A stretch of DNA of 64,000 nt from Chitinophagales bacterium. Its GTDB lineage: Bacteria; Bacteroidota; Bacteroidia; Chitinophagales; UBA8649. Below, one piece after another: positions 42,523 through 51,822 of the stretch. How positions within the stretch are numbered: the first letter of the stretch is position 1; every line of letters starts with the position of its first letter. The stretch spans positions 1 through 64,000 of the forward strand of contig JACJYT010000010.1 in NCBI GenBank assembly GCA_020635975.1, given 5' to 3'. Position numbers and translations under genes: made by a program. The notes below the pieces were generated by a model that ran no database searches, had not been told where the DNA came from, and saw only the letters and a program-made list of their open reading frames with translations.

Positions 42523-45500
42523 TTATCTTATTTCAATCTTGCCTCGCTTCAAGTATTTATCTACAACTATTTGGTAGTAATATAGTCCACTTGCCAGAGC
42601 GTCAAGAGAGAATTTAGCCGATTTATTAATTATGGTTTCTTTCACTATTTTACCATTTTGGTCGAAAAGATAAAAAGTAAATTCCTCATTAATGTCGCTG
42701 TAAATGTTCAACTCTTTAGCTCTACTTAATGGATTTGGATAAACAAGGATGTTTTGAACTTGCTGGAGATCCACTATGCTGTTTGGTGTTGTATCAAGAT
42801 CCATAGTGTAGCCTTTATTTAAAATAGCAAATTGTCTGCTTAAAGAAGTAAGGCTGTCGAGATCGTTAAACCAAATTTTTCCGGGACTACCAGCGCTTGC
42901 ATCATCGGCTAAATCGAGGCTATCCCAATTGGCAATGTCAGAATTAAATGGTCGATAATATAGGGCAAAAGAGTCTGGGCTGGCAGCATCTGCTACACTC
43001 ACTAAGTTAGCATTACCAAATTCGATATATTCTATACCGTCAAAACTTTGATTGGTGCCGTAGTTATTGATAATCCAATAAGTACCAACGCTCGGAAAAG
43101 TGTCGGGCAGAATATTAGGATCTAAGTTTAAAGCACTAATTACAATTTCGCCATTTGGATTATTTAGACTAGTAAAACTCAAAGTGCTGTTGGTATTTGT
43201 GGCATGGTAGATGCCAGATGCAGAAACACTGAACCTATCGCTTTTGCCACCCCCTACTGGCGCACCCGAAATTGCTCTTTGCGCATTTCCAATAAGATTG
43301 GCATGAAAGCCATTGGCTTTATCGCGCACTTCTCCAAAGGCATTGTTAAATTGATAGTAAGCAAGTAAACTTAAATCTTCATTCGGTGTTTTGCTTAGGT
43401 GCATTTGCTCTCTAATCTCATTCTGACTTAAAGACCTTTTCCAAATGCAGACTTCATCAATTTCACCTAGGAAATTCCTATCTGTCCAACCCTTGTAAGA
43501 GCCAATAAAAGAGACATTTGTAAAATCACAGCTGTCCGTAGAAATTACGTGGGTAGACGGAATGCCATTTAAATATAGCGTTATTTGGCTAGGTTCTACT
43601 ACCATGGCAACATGACTCCATTCTCCAACAGGAACAAAAAGTCCACTTGCCCACCACCATTGTCCACCGGGCCAGTGATAGGCTAATTCCATATTTGCCC
43701 TTAAATTTAGTCCACCAGTTGTATTTTGACCTCCAATAACAATTCCACTAAAAGCATTAATGGTATCGCTTGGTTTTATCCAGGCAGAAAAGCTCATGGT
43801 GTTGCTAATTAGGTCAAACTCTTTAGTGCTCACATAGTCGCCTGAGTTTTGTAAAAAAAGACTATTGCCTGGCACAGAATCTAATTTGCAGCCATCATGA
43901 ATGGTAATAAAGTTGTTTAAGCTTTGACTTGCACTTCCAGAAGTATCGCTAACCGTAAGACTAACATCGTAGGTTCCAGCAATAGGGTAAACTACTTTAG
44001 GATTTCTTTGGTTGGAGCTTGAAGGAATCCCTCCAGGAAATTGCCATAGCCATGTTGCTCCACCTTCGCTTAGAATGGAATAATCTGCAAAATAAACGGT
44101 GTCATTGCTGCAAGCTATATCCTTACTATTTACCGAAATTTGAGCAATTACATCACTTGCTTCTACAAAATTGGCTTCATAAACACTTCGATCTCCTGCA
44201 TTTCTAATTTTACCCTTTCTGTAATAGGGTACCAAACGAGTAGAATAGCAAGCACTTGGAAGTTCATCATTGTAAAGCATCCAATTAGACATGCTATTGT
44301 TTTTATAGTAAACAGCTCGGCGCGTTCCTAACCAAATTCCCCCATCGGTGCCTTGTTGATGAACCATATTTACTATCATTTCACCGTCTAAATCACTTGT
44401 GCTGATATTTACCCAAGTTTCACCACCATCGTTCGATTTAAATACCTTGTAGCCATCCAAACTTTCGAAATAGCCTACTCGAGCAAAAAAGATTTCCATA
44501 GCATCATAGCTGCTAACAGCAAGAACATAAGGTCGAGAAGCTAGACCGTTTATCTCGGCAGAGCTAGGTGTAATTTCTACCCAAGTTTGTCCTTTGTCAT
44601 CGCTCCTCCAAATTTGCTTTGCACCATAATAACTGGCATAAGTGCTTACATAGAGGATATTAGCATTGGCGCGCGAAATTTCGATTTCGCCAACATTATA
44701 TGCAAAGCTATGAATCAAAGTATAGGTACTTCCATTGTCGCTCGTATAGTAGAGCCCTTCCTCAAAACCGGTATAAAAACAAGTATAGCATTCATAGTCA
44801 AACACGAGTTCACTTTCACGTCCAGCACCATCCGCATTAGGTTTGTTGGTGTACGGATAAGTGCTCGCTGAAACGCTTCTATCGCCACTTAATTTCTTTC
44901 TATTATAGTCGGAATAAACAACACGTCCATCTCCCGGATTTACAAAACCTCGGGTATTATCTCCCCCATCCGTTGAAATCCAACCATGGTTAAAAACATT
45001 GTTATCTTTTAAAAGGGTGCCATTATGATAGGTGCCCCCTAACATTACTTCTCCATCCCAGAAACCAACGCCAAATCCCCAAAAATCTGTTCCTTCGATG
45101 CCCAACATCCTACGTTCAAAAGTTTCTCCACTATTATCTGAATAGAATATTCCACCATCGCAGGCTATCCATAAATCATTTTCAAAAAAACCAATATCAT
45201 GGATGTCGGCATGAACATAATTGTCTTTGTAAGAATGACTCCATTTGGATGGACAGCTGAAGCTTTGTCCAGCATCTCCTGAAACCCAAAGATTTACTCC
45301 GCCAACAAAGATGGAATCTGCATTGGTAGGAGAAACGTCAAAGGCTAGGTCGTAATAGTACTGTCCCCCAGCGTCTTGTCCAGCATCATCCCAACCCATT
45401 AAATTAATATTCGTGGGAGAAGGAGTTCCACCTGGACTAGGTCCACAACAAGTAAAAGTCCATGAGTTACCTTCATCTTCACTTAGGTAAATGCCATATA

Positions 45501-46533
45501 AACCGGTGCTAAAATTCGCATTACCCGTGGCTAAGGCATAAACCCTATTTGGGGCATCTGCACTAACGGCAATCTCGGTTCTTTTTTGTTCTTCACCCAC
45601 CCCTGGATTAGGCCAACCAGTATTAGAAAGCGTAAAGCTTTGTCCGCCATCTATGGATTTATGAAACTGCGTTTTGTTGCCACTTAACTTAACTGCATAA
45701 ATTATATTGTTATTTGTGGGGTGTTGTTCGATTTCTTGAATTTCTCCGCTTATAATTTGGCTAAAACTTATCCCACCATCGTTGCTAGAATACATTCCTT
45801 TATCGGATGCTATTAATAGGTTTTGATTGCCATTAAGAATTACAATATCCCTAATTTCATGAACTAAGGAATTAAAGCTAGCATCTCCAATTTGCTGCCA
45901 ATTAGTTCCTCCATCTATGGTCTTATATAGTTTGCCATCATCTCCTCCAAAATACACGATATCCGCATTGTTTGGGTCGATTTCTAAGGCATAAATGGTT
46001 TTAATCATCATGTATTTTGTTAAAGATTGCCAGGTTAAACCTTTATCAATACTTTTCCATAAACCTGCATTGGCTGTTCCTGCATATAGTAGGTTAGGAT
46101 TGGAACTAGCTTGTTCAACGGTATACACGTGGGCAGCACCAGCAGCATAAGATCGGTCAATAGCCTCTTTGTCGAAATCGAAAGGACCTAAAGATTGCCA
46201 TGCACTATTCCCTGCTTTTAGAGCACGTAATTGATTAGATTTTTCTAAATATGCATTTTGATTAGCTAGCCAAGTTTCCTGATCTATTGCACTCTCAGGA
46301 ATACTTTGATGGTCTATCTTATATTTCCATCTTTTAAAATATTGCGTATGTTCATTTTTAACGAATTCATGACTTTCATAATAGAGTTGATACAGCTCTT
46401 CTACTTCTCCAAAATTGGAGTTAGCTTTATACATTAATTCTACCCAATTCGGAAGTTTATTTTCAAGTGCAGATTGGGAATAAAGCAAACTAGTTCCTAC
46501 AAAAACTAGCAGAATTAAAAGTGTTTTTCTCAT
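42523..46533 (-). CDS. Giant T9SS-exported sortilin-repeat protein
   Basis: 1336 residues; signal peptide MRKTLLILLVFVGTSLLYS, then Q. Residues ~140-830 hold many VPS10/BNR-like beta-propeller motifs (GLWKSIDKGLTWQSL, KLYKTIDGGTNWQQI, SDDKGQTWVEI, KSNDGGETWVNIS). A PKD domain (~845-925, TWLWQFPGGIPSSSNQRNPKVVYPIAGTYDVSLTV) and a LamG-like lectin domain (~935-1110) follow. The C-terminal sorting domain starts VYPNPLSRAKELNIYSD and ends YLKRGKIEIR. Probably a secreted or surface-attached binding protein or hydrolase helper; no catalytic motif seen. A TATCTTTG promoter lies 22 bases upstream. Confidence 0.85.
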   Translation of the reverse strand: MRKTLLILLVFVGTSLLYSQSALENKLPNWVELMYKANSNFGEVEELYQLYYESHEFVKNEHTQYFKRWKYKIDHQSIPESAIDQETWLANQNAYLEKSNQLRALKAGNSAWQSLGPFDFDKEAIDRSYAAGAAHVYTVEQASSNPNLLYAGTANAGLWKSIDKGLTWQSLTKYMMIKTIYALEIDPNNADIVYFGGDDGKLYKTIDGGTNWQQIGDASFNSLVHEIRDIVILNGNQNLLIASDKGMYSSNDGGISFSQIISGEIQEIEQHPTNNNIIYAVKLSGNKTQFHKSIDGGQSFTLSNTGWPNPGVGEEQKRTEIAVSADAPNRVYALATGNANFSTGLYGIYLSEDEGNSWTFTCCGPSPGGTPSPTNINLMGWDDAGQDAGGQYYYDLAFDVSPTNADSIFVGGVNLWVSGDAGQSFSCPSKWSHSYKDNYVHADIHDIGFFENDLWIACDGGIFYSDNSGETFERRMLGIEGTDFWGFGVGFWDGEVMLGGTYHNGTLLKDNNVFNHGWISTDGGDNTRGFVNPGDGRVVYSDYNRKKLSGDRSVSASTYPYTNKPNADGAGRESELVFDYECYTCFYTGFEEGLYYTSDNGSTYTLIHSFAYNVGEIEISRANANILYVSTYASYYGAKQIWRSDDKGQTWVEITPSSAEINGLASRPYVLAVSSYDAMEIFFARVGYFESLDGYKVFKSNDGGETWVNISTSDLDGEMIVNMVHQQGTDGGIWLGTRRAVYYKNNSMSNWMLYNDELPSACYSTRLVPYYRKGKIRNAGDRSVYEANFVEASDVIAQISVNSKDIACSNDTVYFADYSILSEGGATWLWQFPGGIPSSSNQRNPKVVYPIAGTYDVSLTVSDTSGSASQSLNNFITIHDGCKLDSVPGNSLFLQNSGDYVSTKEFDLISNTMSFSAWIKPSDTINAFSGIVIGGQNTTGGLNLRANMELAYHWPGGQWWWASGLFVPVGEWSHVAMVVEPSQITLYLNGIPSTHVISTDSCDFTNVSFIGSYKGWTDRNFLGEIDEVCIWKRSLSQNEIREQMHLSKTPNEDLSLLAYYQFNNAFGEVRDKANGFHANLIGNAQRAISGAPVGGGKSDRFSVSASGIYHATNTNSTLSFTSLNNPNGEIVISALNLDPNILPDTFPSVGTYWIINNYGTNQSFDGIEYIEFGNANLVSVADAASPDSFALYYRPFNSDIANWDSLDLADDASAGSPGKIWFNDLDSLTSLSRQFAILNKGYTMDLDTTPNSIVDLQQVQNILVYPNPLSRAKELNIYSDINEEFTFYLFDQNGKIVKETIINKSAKFSLDALASGLYYYQIVVDKYLKRGKIEIR

Positions 46534-46555
46534 AGTTGAATGATTCTCTGAATTT

Positions 46556-46583
46556 CAAAGATAGCAATCTTCATTAGTTGCAA
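46556..46583 (-). promoter_or_regulatory. Promoter of the sortilin-repeat gene
   Basis: On the minus strand TTG (46583-46581), 17-base spacer, TATCTTTG (46563-46556); 22 bases before the ATG at 46533. Confidence 0.6.
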
Positions 46584-46649
46584 GTTTAAGAGCTCGACTA
46601 ATAGATTAATTTCAAACTACTTTGGTATCTTTAGAAGCAAATACAAAGA

Positions 46650-47852
46650 ATGAAAAGGAGATATTATTTCTATACTTTACTTTTTCTAAGTCTACTTTCA
46701 TGTAAAAAGGAGAAACAAAATCAATGCGCCGACACCTGGGAAGAAGATGTGCCAGGTTATTGGTTTCTTGGTGATTTGCACGTGCATGCAAGTGGTGCAA
46801 GTAACGATACTGGGGGCGACTCTTACCCGATAGATATTAGGAACAAGGCAATGCAATTAGGACTAGATTTTGTTGTGCTTACCGACCACAGCAATAGCAC
46901 AGGCAGCGATACGGATACGACCTATGAAGACCCAAGCTTGTTCAATCTTGGTCCGGAATTCCCTTATTGGGATTCGTGTCTAGCGCTTAGTTTGAGCAAT
47001 CAATTTTTATTTGTTTGTGGAAATGAAATCAGTCCGGTTAACCCAGATAATAGCATTCCAACAGGGCATATTGGCTGCATACCCATGGATTTAGTGAATT
47101 TTGATAAGCAAGTAGTCTTTATCGACAGACCAAAGGGTTCCGTTTCGGGAGCAGATGTGCTTCAGCAAGCCGATCAAGCCGGATGCTTTAAAATTGTTAA
47201 TCATCCTTATGCAATTAATAGGTGGATTGCTTATGATTGGACAAGCTATGATTACGATGCTATTGAGGTGTGGAATGGAACCATAGGTTACGATGATTTT
47301 GATAGATTTAGCTATGATGCTTGGATTTGTGATTTACTACATGGAAGAAAGGTTACAGCTATTGGAAGTAGCGATAACCATAGAGTAAATACGCTTGCGC
47401 CGGGCGAATTGTTTAATCCAGCTTTGGGCTATCCAATGACTGCTGTCTTCGCCGAGAATCTTACTTGGCCCAATATTATTAAGGGCTTACAAGAAGGTAA
47501 GGTTTCTGTAGTGGAAGGCTCTAGTCGGCTTTATATTGACGATTATACCGAAGCCAAGTGCCATGCTAAGGGTAAAGATGTTGCATGGATTCGTTTACGA
47601 GGTCAGGTGGATGCTCAATTAGTAAACCCGGTCCTTACTTTATATCATTTTACTTCCTGCATCGATCCCCGACCTAGCACAAGCGAATACCCAGAGCTTA
47701 ACCAAACTATAGTTTTTCAGAAAACTTTGGATCCAAGCTCTAGCTTTGATGAGGGTATTAAAGTAAGCGGAAAGCAAGGGGTTTACGCTGCAAAGTTAAG
47801 TGGAGATAATTTTCATTATTGGGCATTAAGTAGAGCGATAGTAATTAATTAA
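46650..47852 (+). CDS. PHP-domain lipoprotein
   Basis: 400 residues. Lipobox LLSC18 (MKRRYYFYTLLFLSLLSCKKEK) predicts an outer- or inner-membrane lipoprotein. A PHP metal-hydrolase domain follows: GDLHVHASG (H44, H46), VVLTDHSNS, FVCGNEISP, KIVNHPYAI and AIGSSDNHRV supply the usual His/Asp/Glu ligands. PHP enzymes hydrolyse phosphoesters using two or three metals; an exported form may act on a phosphorylated or nucleotide substrate outside the cytoplasm. The final ~100 residues are beta-rich. Substrate unknown. Confidence 0.8.
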   Translation: MKRRYYFYTLLFLSLLSCKKEKQNQCADTWEEDVPGYWFLGDLHVHASGASNDTGGDSYPIDIRNKAMQLGLDFVVLTDHSNSTGSDTDTTYEDPSLFNLGPEFPYWDSCLALSLSNQFLFVCGNEISPVNPDNSIPTGHIGCIPMDLVNFDKQVVFIDRPKGSVSGADVLQQADQAGCFKIVNHPYAINRWIAYDWTSYDYDAIEVWNGTIGYDDFDRFSYDAWICDLLHGRKVTAIGSSDNHRVNTLAPGELFNPALGYPMTAVFAENLTWPNIIKGLQEGKVSVVEGSSRLYIDDYTEAKCHAKGKDVAWIRLRGQVDAQLVNPVLTLYHFTSCIDPRPSTSEYPELNQTIVFQKTLDPSSSFDEGIKVSGKQGVYAAKLSGDNFHYWALSRAIVIN

Positions 47853-47863
47853 AAAATTATACT

Positions 47864-47871
47864 TACCTTTG
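47864..47871 (+). promoter_or_regulatory. -7 box for the DEAD-box helicase gene
   Basis: TACCTTTG, full match. It implies a leader of about 100 bases before ATG 47977. Confidence 0.6.
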
Positions 47872-47892
47872 CACTTTATTTTAACCGAGCAG

Positions 47893-47960
47893 GTTAATTG
47901 TTGGGGGTTGTCCGAGAAATTATAATTAAAAATATTTTCCTTCCAATAATTAACAACTCC
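47893..47960 (+). promoter_or_regulatory. 5' leader with two mutually exclusive stems
   Basis: GTTAATTGTT (47893-47902) can pair with AATAATTAAC (47944-47953), and GGGGGTTGT (47903-47911) with ACAACTCCC (47952-47960), each with one G-U pair. The pairings cross and cannot form together except as a pseudoknot. The second ends 16 bases before the start codon. It looks like a conformational or temperature-sensitive leader; no known Rfam class is claimed. Confidence 0.45.
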
Positions 47961-47976
47961 CAAATATCGCAAAACA

Positions 47977-49857
47977 ATGCAAAAATTTCAAGATCTTGGT
48001 CTTGATGCGTCTATATTAGATGCATTGGCCCAAAAAGGCTTTAGTGAGCCAACACCAATTCAAGAGAAAGTTATTCCAATTTTACTTCAACGTGATCGCA
48101 ACGTGGTTGGACAAGCGCAAACCGGAACAGGCAAGACAGCTGCTTTTGGTTTACCTATTGTTCAAAATATTGAAGAACGTTCTGGAAAAGTTCAAGCAAT
48201 TATCTTAGCTCCAACCAGAGAGTTAGCTGTTCAGGTTGCTGAAGAAATGGATTCTTTTAAAGGTAAGAAAAGATTACAAATCACTACCGTATATGGTGGT
48301 CAGCCTATCGATAGACAAATTAGAGAATTGCAAAAAGGTGCAGACATTGTTGTTGGTACACCAGGTCGTGTAATTGACCTAATTAAAAGAAACAAACTGC
48401 AACTTAGCGAAGTAAAATATTTCGTATTAGATGAGGCAGATGAAATGTTAAATATGGGTTTCATTGAAGATATTGAATATATTTTAAGTGAAACAAACGA
48501 CGACAAACAAGTACTGTTATTCTCTGCTACCATGCCTTCTAAAATTTTGAAGTTGGCAAAAAAATACATGGGCGATTATGAATTGCTTCATGTAGAGAAA
48601 TCTCAGGTTACTACAGAAAATACAGAGCAATTGTATTATGCCGTAAGTGCTAAGGATAAAATGAAAGTATTAGAAAGAATTATGGAGATGACTCCAGATT
48701 TCTACGGAATTGTTTTCTGTAATACTAGAATGGGAACGGATGATGTAACACGCGAATTGAATAAAATGGGTGTGGCCGCAGAAGCCTTACATGGTGATGT
48801 ACAACAAAATCAAAGAGAAAGAATCTTACAACGATTTAAAAATAAAGCTTGTACCGTTCTTTGTGCAACGGATGTTGCAGCTAGAGGTATTGATGTTAAT
48901 GAGTTAACTCATGTTATCAATTATCAATTACCTCAAGATCCAGAAGCCTATGTGCATAGAATTGGAAGAACTGGACGAGCAGGAAATAAGGGTGTTGCAA
49001 TTTCATTGATTGCTAATGGCGAGAAAAAACAAATGAATATTATTCAGAGCATTTCTAAAGTTCAAATGACTAAGGCAGAGTTGCCAAGTGCTAAAGAAAT
49101 GATTCAGGCTAAAATGGATAAGATTTTTGCTGATATCATAACTACAGAACTTACTGAGAAAGATGCTAATATTTTAAAACTTGCTACTCGATTAATTGAG
49201 TCTAATGAATCCAGTGATGTACTTACTGCTGCACTTAAGTACTTTTTAAAGGATGAACTTCAAGCTAAGAATTTTGAAGAAATTAAAATGCAAAAAGATC
49301 TTGGTGGGACAAAAGGAAATGGCGAAGTACGTTTGTTTGTTGCCAAAGGAAAGAGAGACAGAATGTCGCCTCAAGATTTGGAAGCTTTTATTTGTGCTCA
49401 ATCAGGTATTGCTAGCAATGCTTTTTTAGATACTTTTATGCTCGATGAGTTTTCTTTTGTAACCTTAGAAAGTGATGATGCCGATGTGGTTCTAGCGCGT
49501 TTTAAGAACATTACCAGCGATGGTAAAAGCGTTATAACCAAAGCGAAACAACGCGATGGAGGAGGAGGAAGCTCGAGAGGAGGCTCTAAATTTGGAGCTG
49601 GATCTAGAGAAAAGGATAGTAAATTTAGAAGTGGCGATGGAGGTCGAAGAAATGATTCGAGTAGCTCTAATGGCGGCAGACGTAGAAGTACGGAAACCTC
49701 AAGTAGCTTTGGTGGCGGACGTAGAAGATCGGAATCTAGCACCTCATCTAATGCAGGAGGACGAAGAAGAAAAGAAAGTTCAGGCGCTGGAAATCATAAT
49801 TCTTTCTATGGTAAACCTAGCGGAGAGAAATCTAAGTTTAAGAATGCTAAATATTAG
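47977..49857 (+). CDS. DEAD-box RNA helicase with DbpA-type RNA-binding domain
   Basis: 626 residues. Q motif FSEPTPIQEKV, Walker A AQTGTGKT, PTRELA, DEAD (VLDEADEML), SAT, and HRIGRTGRAG. A DbpA/CsdA RNA-binding domain spans about 445-525 (VRLFVAKGKRDRMSPQDLEAFI...FVTLESDDADVVLARF). The tail (~530-626) is low-complexity Gly/Ser/Arg-rich with GGRRR blocks, likely RNA-binding and disordered. This is the DeaD/CsdA type that unwinds rRNA and mRNA, especially in the cold. The long structured leader suggests post-transcriptional control. The stop overlaps the next gene. Confidence 0.93.
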   Translation: MQKFQDLGLDASILDALAQKGFSEPTPIQEKVIPILLQRDRNVVGQAQTGTGKTAAFGLPIVQNIEERSGKVQAIILAPTRELAVQVAEEMDSFKGKKRLQITTVYGGQPIDRQIRELQKGADIVVGTPGRVIDLIKRNKLQLSEVKYFVLDEADEMLNMGFIEDIEYILSETNDDKQVLLFSATMPSKILKLAKKYMGDYELLHVEKSQVTTENTEQLYYAVSAKDKMKVLERIMEMTPDFYGIVFCNTRMGTDDVTRELNKMGVAAEALHGDVQQNQRERILQRFKNKACTVLCATDVAARGIDVNELTHVINYQLPQDPEAYVHRIGRTGRAGNKGVAISLIANGEKKQMNIIQSISKVQMTKAELPSAKEMIQAKMDKIFADIITTELTEKDANILKLATRLIESNESSDVLTAALKYFLKDELQAKNFEEIKMQKDLGGTKGNGEVRLFVAKGKRDRMSPQDLEAFICAQSGIASNAFLDTFMLDEFSFVTLESDDADVVLARFKNITSDGKSVITKAKQRDGGGGSSRGGSKFGAGSREKDSKFRSGDGGRRNDSSSSNGGRRRSTETSSSFGGGRRRSESSTSSNAGGRRRKESSGAGNHNSFYGKPSGEKSKFKNAKY

Positions 49858-50176
49858 TCAGAAAGCATTATTAAAAGATAAAATTACTTCTAAACTCAAA
49901 ACTTTAGAAGAAGATATTTCCTTTTTGGAAGAAACTACGCGCCCTATTGCACCTGAAAATGCAATAGGGCGTGTTAGTAGAATGGATGCTATAAATAACA
50001 AAAGCATAGCGGAAGAATCCTTGAGAAATGCTAGATTGAATAAAACTAAATTAGAGGAGGCCTTACTTCGTTTAGCGGATTCAGATTTTGGACTTTGCTT
50101 TAAATGCAAAGAAGCTATTGATTTTGAGCGTTTGCTTTATTTGCCAGAAACTAGAATTTGTGTAGCTTGTAGGTAA
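49844..50176 (+). CDS. TraR/DksA-type C4 zinc-finger protein
   Basis: 110 residues from ATG 49844, which lies inside the last codons of the helicase gene (14-base overlap). N-terminal coiled coil (LLKDKITSKLKTLEEDISFLEETTRPI) and GRVSRMDAINNKS, then LADSDFGLCFKCKEAIDFERLLYLPETRICVACR with two CxxC pairs. DksA/TraR proteins enter the RNA polymerase secondary channel; the usual DxxDxA tip motif is not obvious here, so function as a stringent-response factor is uncertain. Overlap suggests translational coupling with the helicase. Confidence 0.85.
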   Translation: MLNISQKALLKDKITSKLKTLEEDISFLEETTRPIAPENAIGRVSRMDAINNKSIAEESLRNARLNKTKLEEALLRLADSDFGLCFKCKEAIDFERLLYLPETRICVACR

Positions 50177-50390
50177 ACTATAGTTTACAGTAATACTTCA
50201 TTGGTATCCGCCAAAATGGGCAATAATAGCGAAAGTTGTCTCTAGACTAATGGACTTAAGTTTTTGGAGTGCTTTATGGATGCTACTCTACAATCCAACA
50301 GGACTTATCTTATTTTAAGAGCTAAAACTTCTAGTATTTTACCTCTACATGAATATCCTCGCTATTTCTAATTCTTAATTTAGATCTAAG

Positions 50391-51749
50391 CTATTTAATA
50401 TATATCGTTTTAACATTGGCAAATTCTTTTAAGGCCTCTTCTCCTAATTCTCTTCCATAACCACTTTTTTTGATTCCACCAAAAGGAAGTCGAGGATCCG
50501 ATTTTACCATGCTATTCACAAATACTGCGCCCTCTTCCAATTCAGCCGCCATTTCCATGGCAAGTGCATGATTTTCTGTGAAAATAGATACGCCAAGTCC
50601 AAATGGGCTTTCATTACTTAGTTTAATAGCCTCGGCATTATTAGAGAATTTTTTGATTACGGCCAAGGGGCCAAATGTCTCTTCCTGAAAAACAGGAACC
50701 TGAGTATTTTCAACTTCAATCAAACTGCTCTCAAAAAAGGCTCCTTTTCTTCCACCGCCCTTTAAAAGTAGTGCACCTAAATTTATAGAATCTTGAATTT
50801 GTTTTTCTAATTCTATGGCCAAACTTTCTTTTGCTAAAGTACCTAAAGTACAGTCCTCTTCTAAGGGGTTAGTAGCAATAAGTTTATCCATTTGTGTAAG
50901 CAGCATCTCCTTAAATTTCTCATATATTTTTTCATGCACCAAAAAACGCTTTGCGGCAATACAACTTTGTCCAGCATTTTGAAACCTAGCCCAAGCTATT
51001 TCAGCAATATGTTTTTCCAAATTAGCATCTTCTAAAAGGATTAATGCGTTACTGCCACCAAGTTCTAGTACGGTTTTCTTTAAGGCTCTACCCGAGCTTT
51101 CTGCAACGGAAGCACCTGCCTTTTCACTACCCGTTAGTGTAACCCCTTTTATAGCTTCATTCGCTATGATATTTGGGATCCTCTCACTTTCAATAATTAA
51201 ATTTTCACAAATACTAAAATCCAATTTTAACTCTAAGAAAAGTTCTCGGATGCTATTACTGCATAAGCTAACATTGCTTGCATGTTTGAGCAGCAACACG
51301 TTGCCCAGTAATAGATTGGGAGCTAAAACTCGAAAAAATTGCCAAAAAGGGAAGTTCCATGGCATAATGCAAAGAATGGTTCCTAGGGCTTCTAAACGAA
51401 TAAAGCTTTTTTTCGCATCCGTTTCCACTATTTTCGGCTCTAAGAATTTTTTTGCATTTTCCGCATAATAGGTACAAACCCAAGCGCATTTTTCAATTTC
51501 TGCTTTAGCCTGACTAATGGGTTTTCCCATTTCCATTGCTATCAACTTAGAGAGGGAAGCTTCTTTTTCGCGAAGCTTTTTAGCTAGTTTAAGTAATTGT
51601 TCTGACCTAAAAGACAAACTCTTTTTCTTCCATTGCGGATAGCCTTTTTCTAAAGCCTTAATTTTGAATAAAATTTCTTCTTCGTTCATCGCTTTAAAAG
51701 AAGCTAGCTCCTCTTGATTATAGGGATTGATACTTTTGATTTGGCTCAT
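50391..51749 (-). CDS. NAD(P)-dependent aldehyde dehydrogenase (succinate-semialdehyde type)
   Basis: 452 residues. MPWNFPFWQFFRVLAPNLLLGN, GVTLTGSEKAGASVAE (nucleotide motif), LELGGSNALILLEDANLE (catalytic Glu), FQNAGQSCIAAKRF (catalytic Cys), FQEETFGPLAVI and LPFGGIKKSGYGRELG are ALDH landmarks. Length and pattern resemble GabD/Sad-type succinate-semialdehyde dehydrogenases, but the substrate is inferred. About 215 bases downstream (50177-50390) hold no gene or clear signal. Confidence 0.88.
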   Translation of the reverse strand: MSQIKSINPYNQEELASFKAMNEEEILFKIKALEKGYPQWKKKSLSFRSEQLLKLAKKLREKEASLSKLIAMEMGKPISQAKAEIEKCAWVCTYYAENAKKFLEPKIVETDAKKSFIRLEALGTILCIMPWNFPFWQFFRVLAPNLLLGNVLLLKHASNVSLCSNSIRELFLELKLDFSICENLIIESERIPNIIANEAIKGVTLTGSEKAGASVAESSGRALKKTVLELGGSNALILLEDANLEKHIAEIAWARFQNAGQSCIAAKRFLVHEKIYEKFKEMLLTQMDKLIATNPLEEDCTLGTLAKESLAIELEKQIQDSINLGALLLKGGGRKGAFFESSLIEVENTQVPVFQEETFGPLAVIKKFSNNAEAIKLSNESPFGLGVSIFTENHALAMEMAAELEEGAVFVNSMVKSDPRLPFGGIKKSGYGRELGEEALKEFANVKTIYIK

Positions 51750-51822
51750 ATTGCTAAGTTAATGCTTTCTAAAACTACTTAAAAAAGTTCTTTCTTAATC
51801 GGATAAATGATAAATTTAACAA

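Noticed and set aside
49398..50176. Long open frames on both strands across the helicase tail
   Set aside because: They follow from the GGN/AGA-rich low-complexity coding sequence. Only the frame from ATG 49844 encodes a recognisable protein.
50177..50390. Gap between the zinc-finger gene and the aldehyde dehydrogenase
   Set aside because: No ORF, strong hairpin, tRNA-like fold or full promoter box was found; left unannotated.
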